A stretch of 64,000 nucleotides of DNA, taken from positions 62,001 to 126,000 of the forward strand of contig NZ_CP096256.1 in the NCBI RefSeq assembly GCF_011516635.5, read 5' to 3'. Origin of the DNA: Bradyrhizobium barranii subsp. apii. Lineage in GTDB: Bacteria > Pseudomonadota > Alphaproteobacteria > Rhizobiales > Xanthobacteraceae. Positions 58,058 through 64,000 of the stretch are shown here, in pieces; within the stretch, counting starts at the first letter, position 1; every line of letters begins with the position of its first letter. A program made the translations under genes and the position numbers. The notes below the pieces were generated by a model, which ran no database searches, was not told where the DNA came from, and worked only from the letters and a program-made list of their open reading frames with translations.

Positions 58058-64000
<5,943 letters not shown>

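Overview
The window reads as part of a repABC-type plasmid (or secondary replicon) of an alphaproteobacterium, most likely a rhizobial (Rhizobiales/Bradyrhizobium-like) host. The evidence is a complete repA-repB-repC cassette with 16-bp parS palindromes and a counter-transcribed RNA, together with several rhizobial plasmid families (DUF736, DUF1612, DUF2285, trbB remnant), GC-rich DNA and a dense load of insertion sequences. No chromosomal housekeeping genes, tRNA or rRNA were seen.

Layout. (1) 1-1.03 kb: a PIN-toxin/HTH-antitoxin pair on the minus strand, cut by the left edge. (2) 2.0-12.4 kb: a mobile-element nest. It holds an IS91-type integrase/transposase pair, then an IS21-family element broken in istA by one IS256-family copy and in istB by an IS630-family element that is itself broken by a second IS256 copy. 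A 5'-truncated group II intron lies beside it. (3) 12.9-14.0 kb: three small conserved genes. (4) 14.1-19.0 kb: the replication/partition module (repC, ctRNA, repB, repA, four parS). (5) 19.1-20.4 kb: two decayed genes. (6) 20.6-27.8 kb: a stability and defence island with vapBC, a DUF1612 regulator-like gene, ietA-ietS (AAA ATPase plus subtilase), a DUF2285 gene and prlF-yhaV. (7) 28.0-33.2 kb: IS5/IS427, IS1380 and a second IS91-type element. (8) 33.7-36.2 kb: a TOTE-type primase-helicase gene. (9) 36.2-42.7 kb: DUF736 genes with a shared leader, flanking a three-recombinase (RIT-like) element, then a truncated IS701 transposase and a frameshifted trbB. (10) 43.3-48.1 kb: a double-glycine peptide export locus (C39-peptidase ABC transporter, HlyD-type adaptor and two small precursor peptides with related leaders). 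(11) 48.5-51.2 kb: second, almost identical copies of IS1380 and IS5. (12) 51.3-64.0 kb: an NRPS operon, one complete two-module synthetase and a second one running off the right edge, preceded by the deletion scar of a third.

How the parts fit. Replication and partition come from repABC with parS. Four toxin-antitoxin-like pairs (PIN/HTH, vapBC, ietAS, prlF-yhaV) would enforce retention. Cargo is antagonism-related: a probable bacteriocin/microcin export locus, a non-ribosomal peptide pathway whose readable adenylation codes suggest Ser, Thr, an aromatic (Phe-like) residue and an unassigned fourth, and possible anti-mobile-element systems (IetAS, TOTE protein). The many mobile elements have broken conjugation genes and reshaped the NRPS neighbourhood. 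The NRPS modules are near-identical except for the substrate-binding part of each adenylation domain, suggesting recent duplication followed by subdomain exchange.

All calls are from reading the sequence. Family names rest on recognised motifs, and no database search was run.
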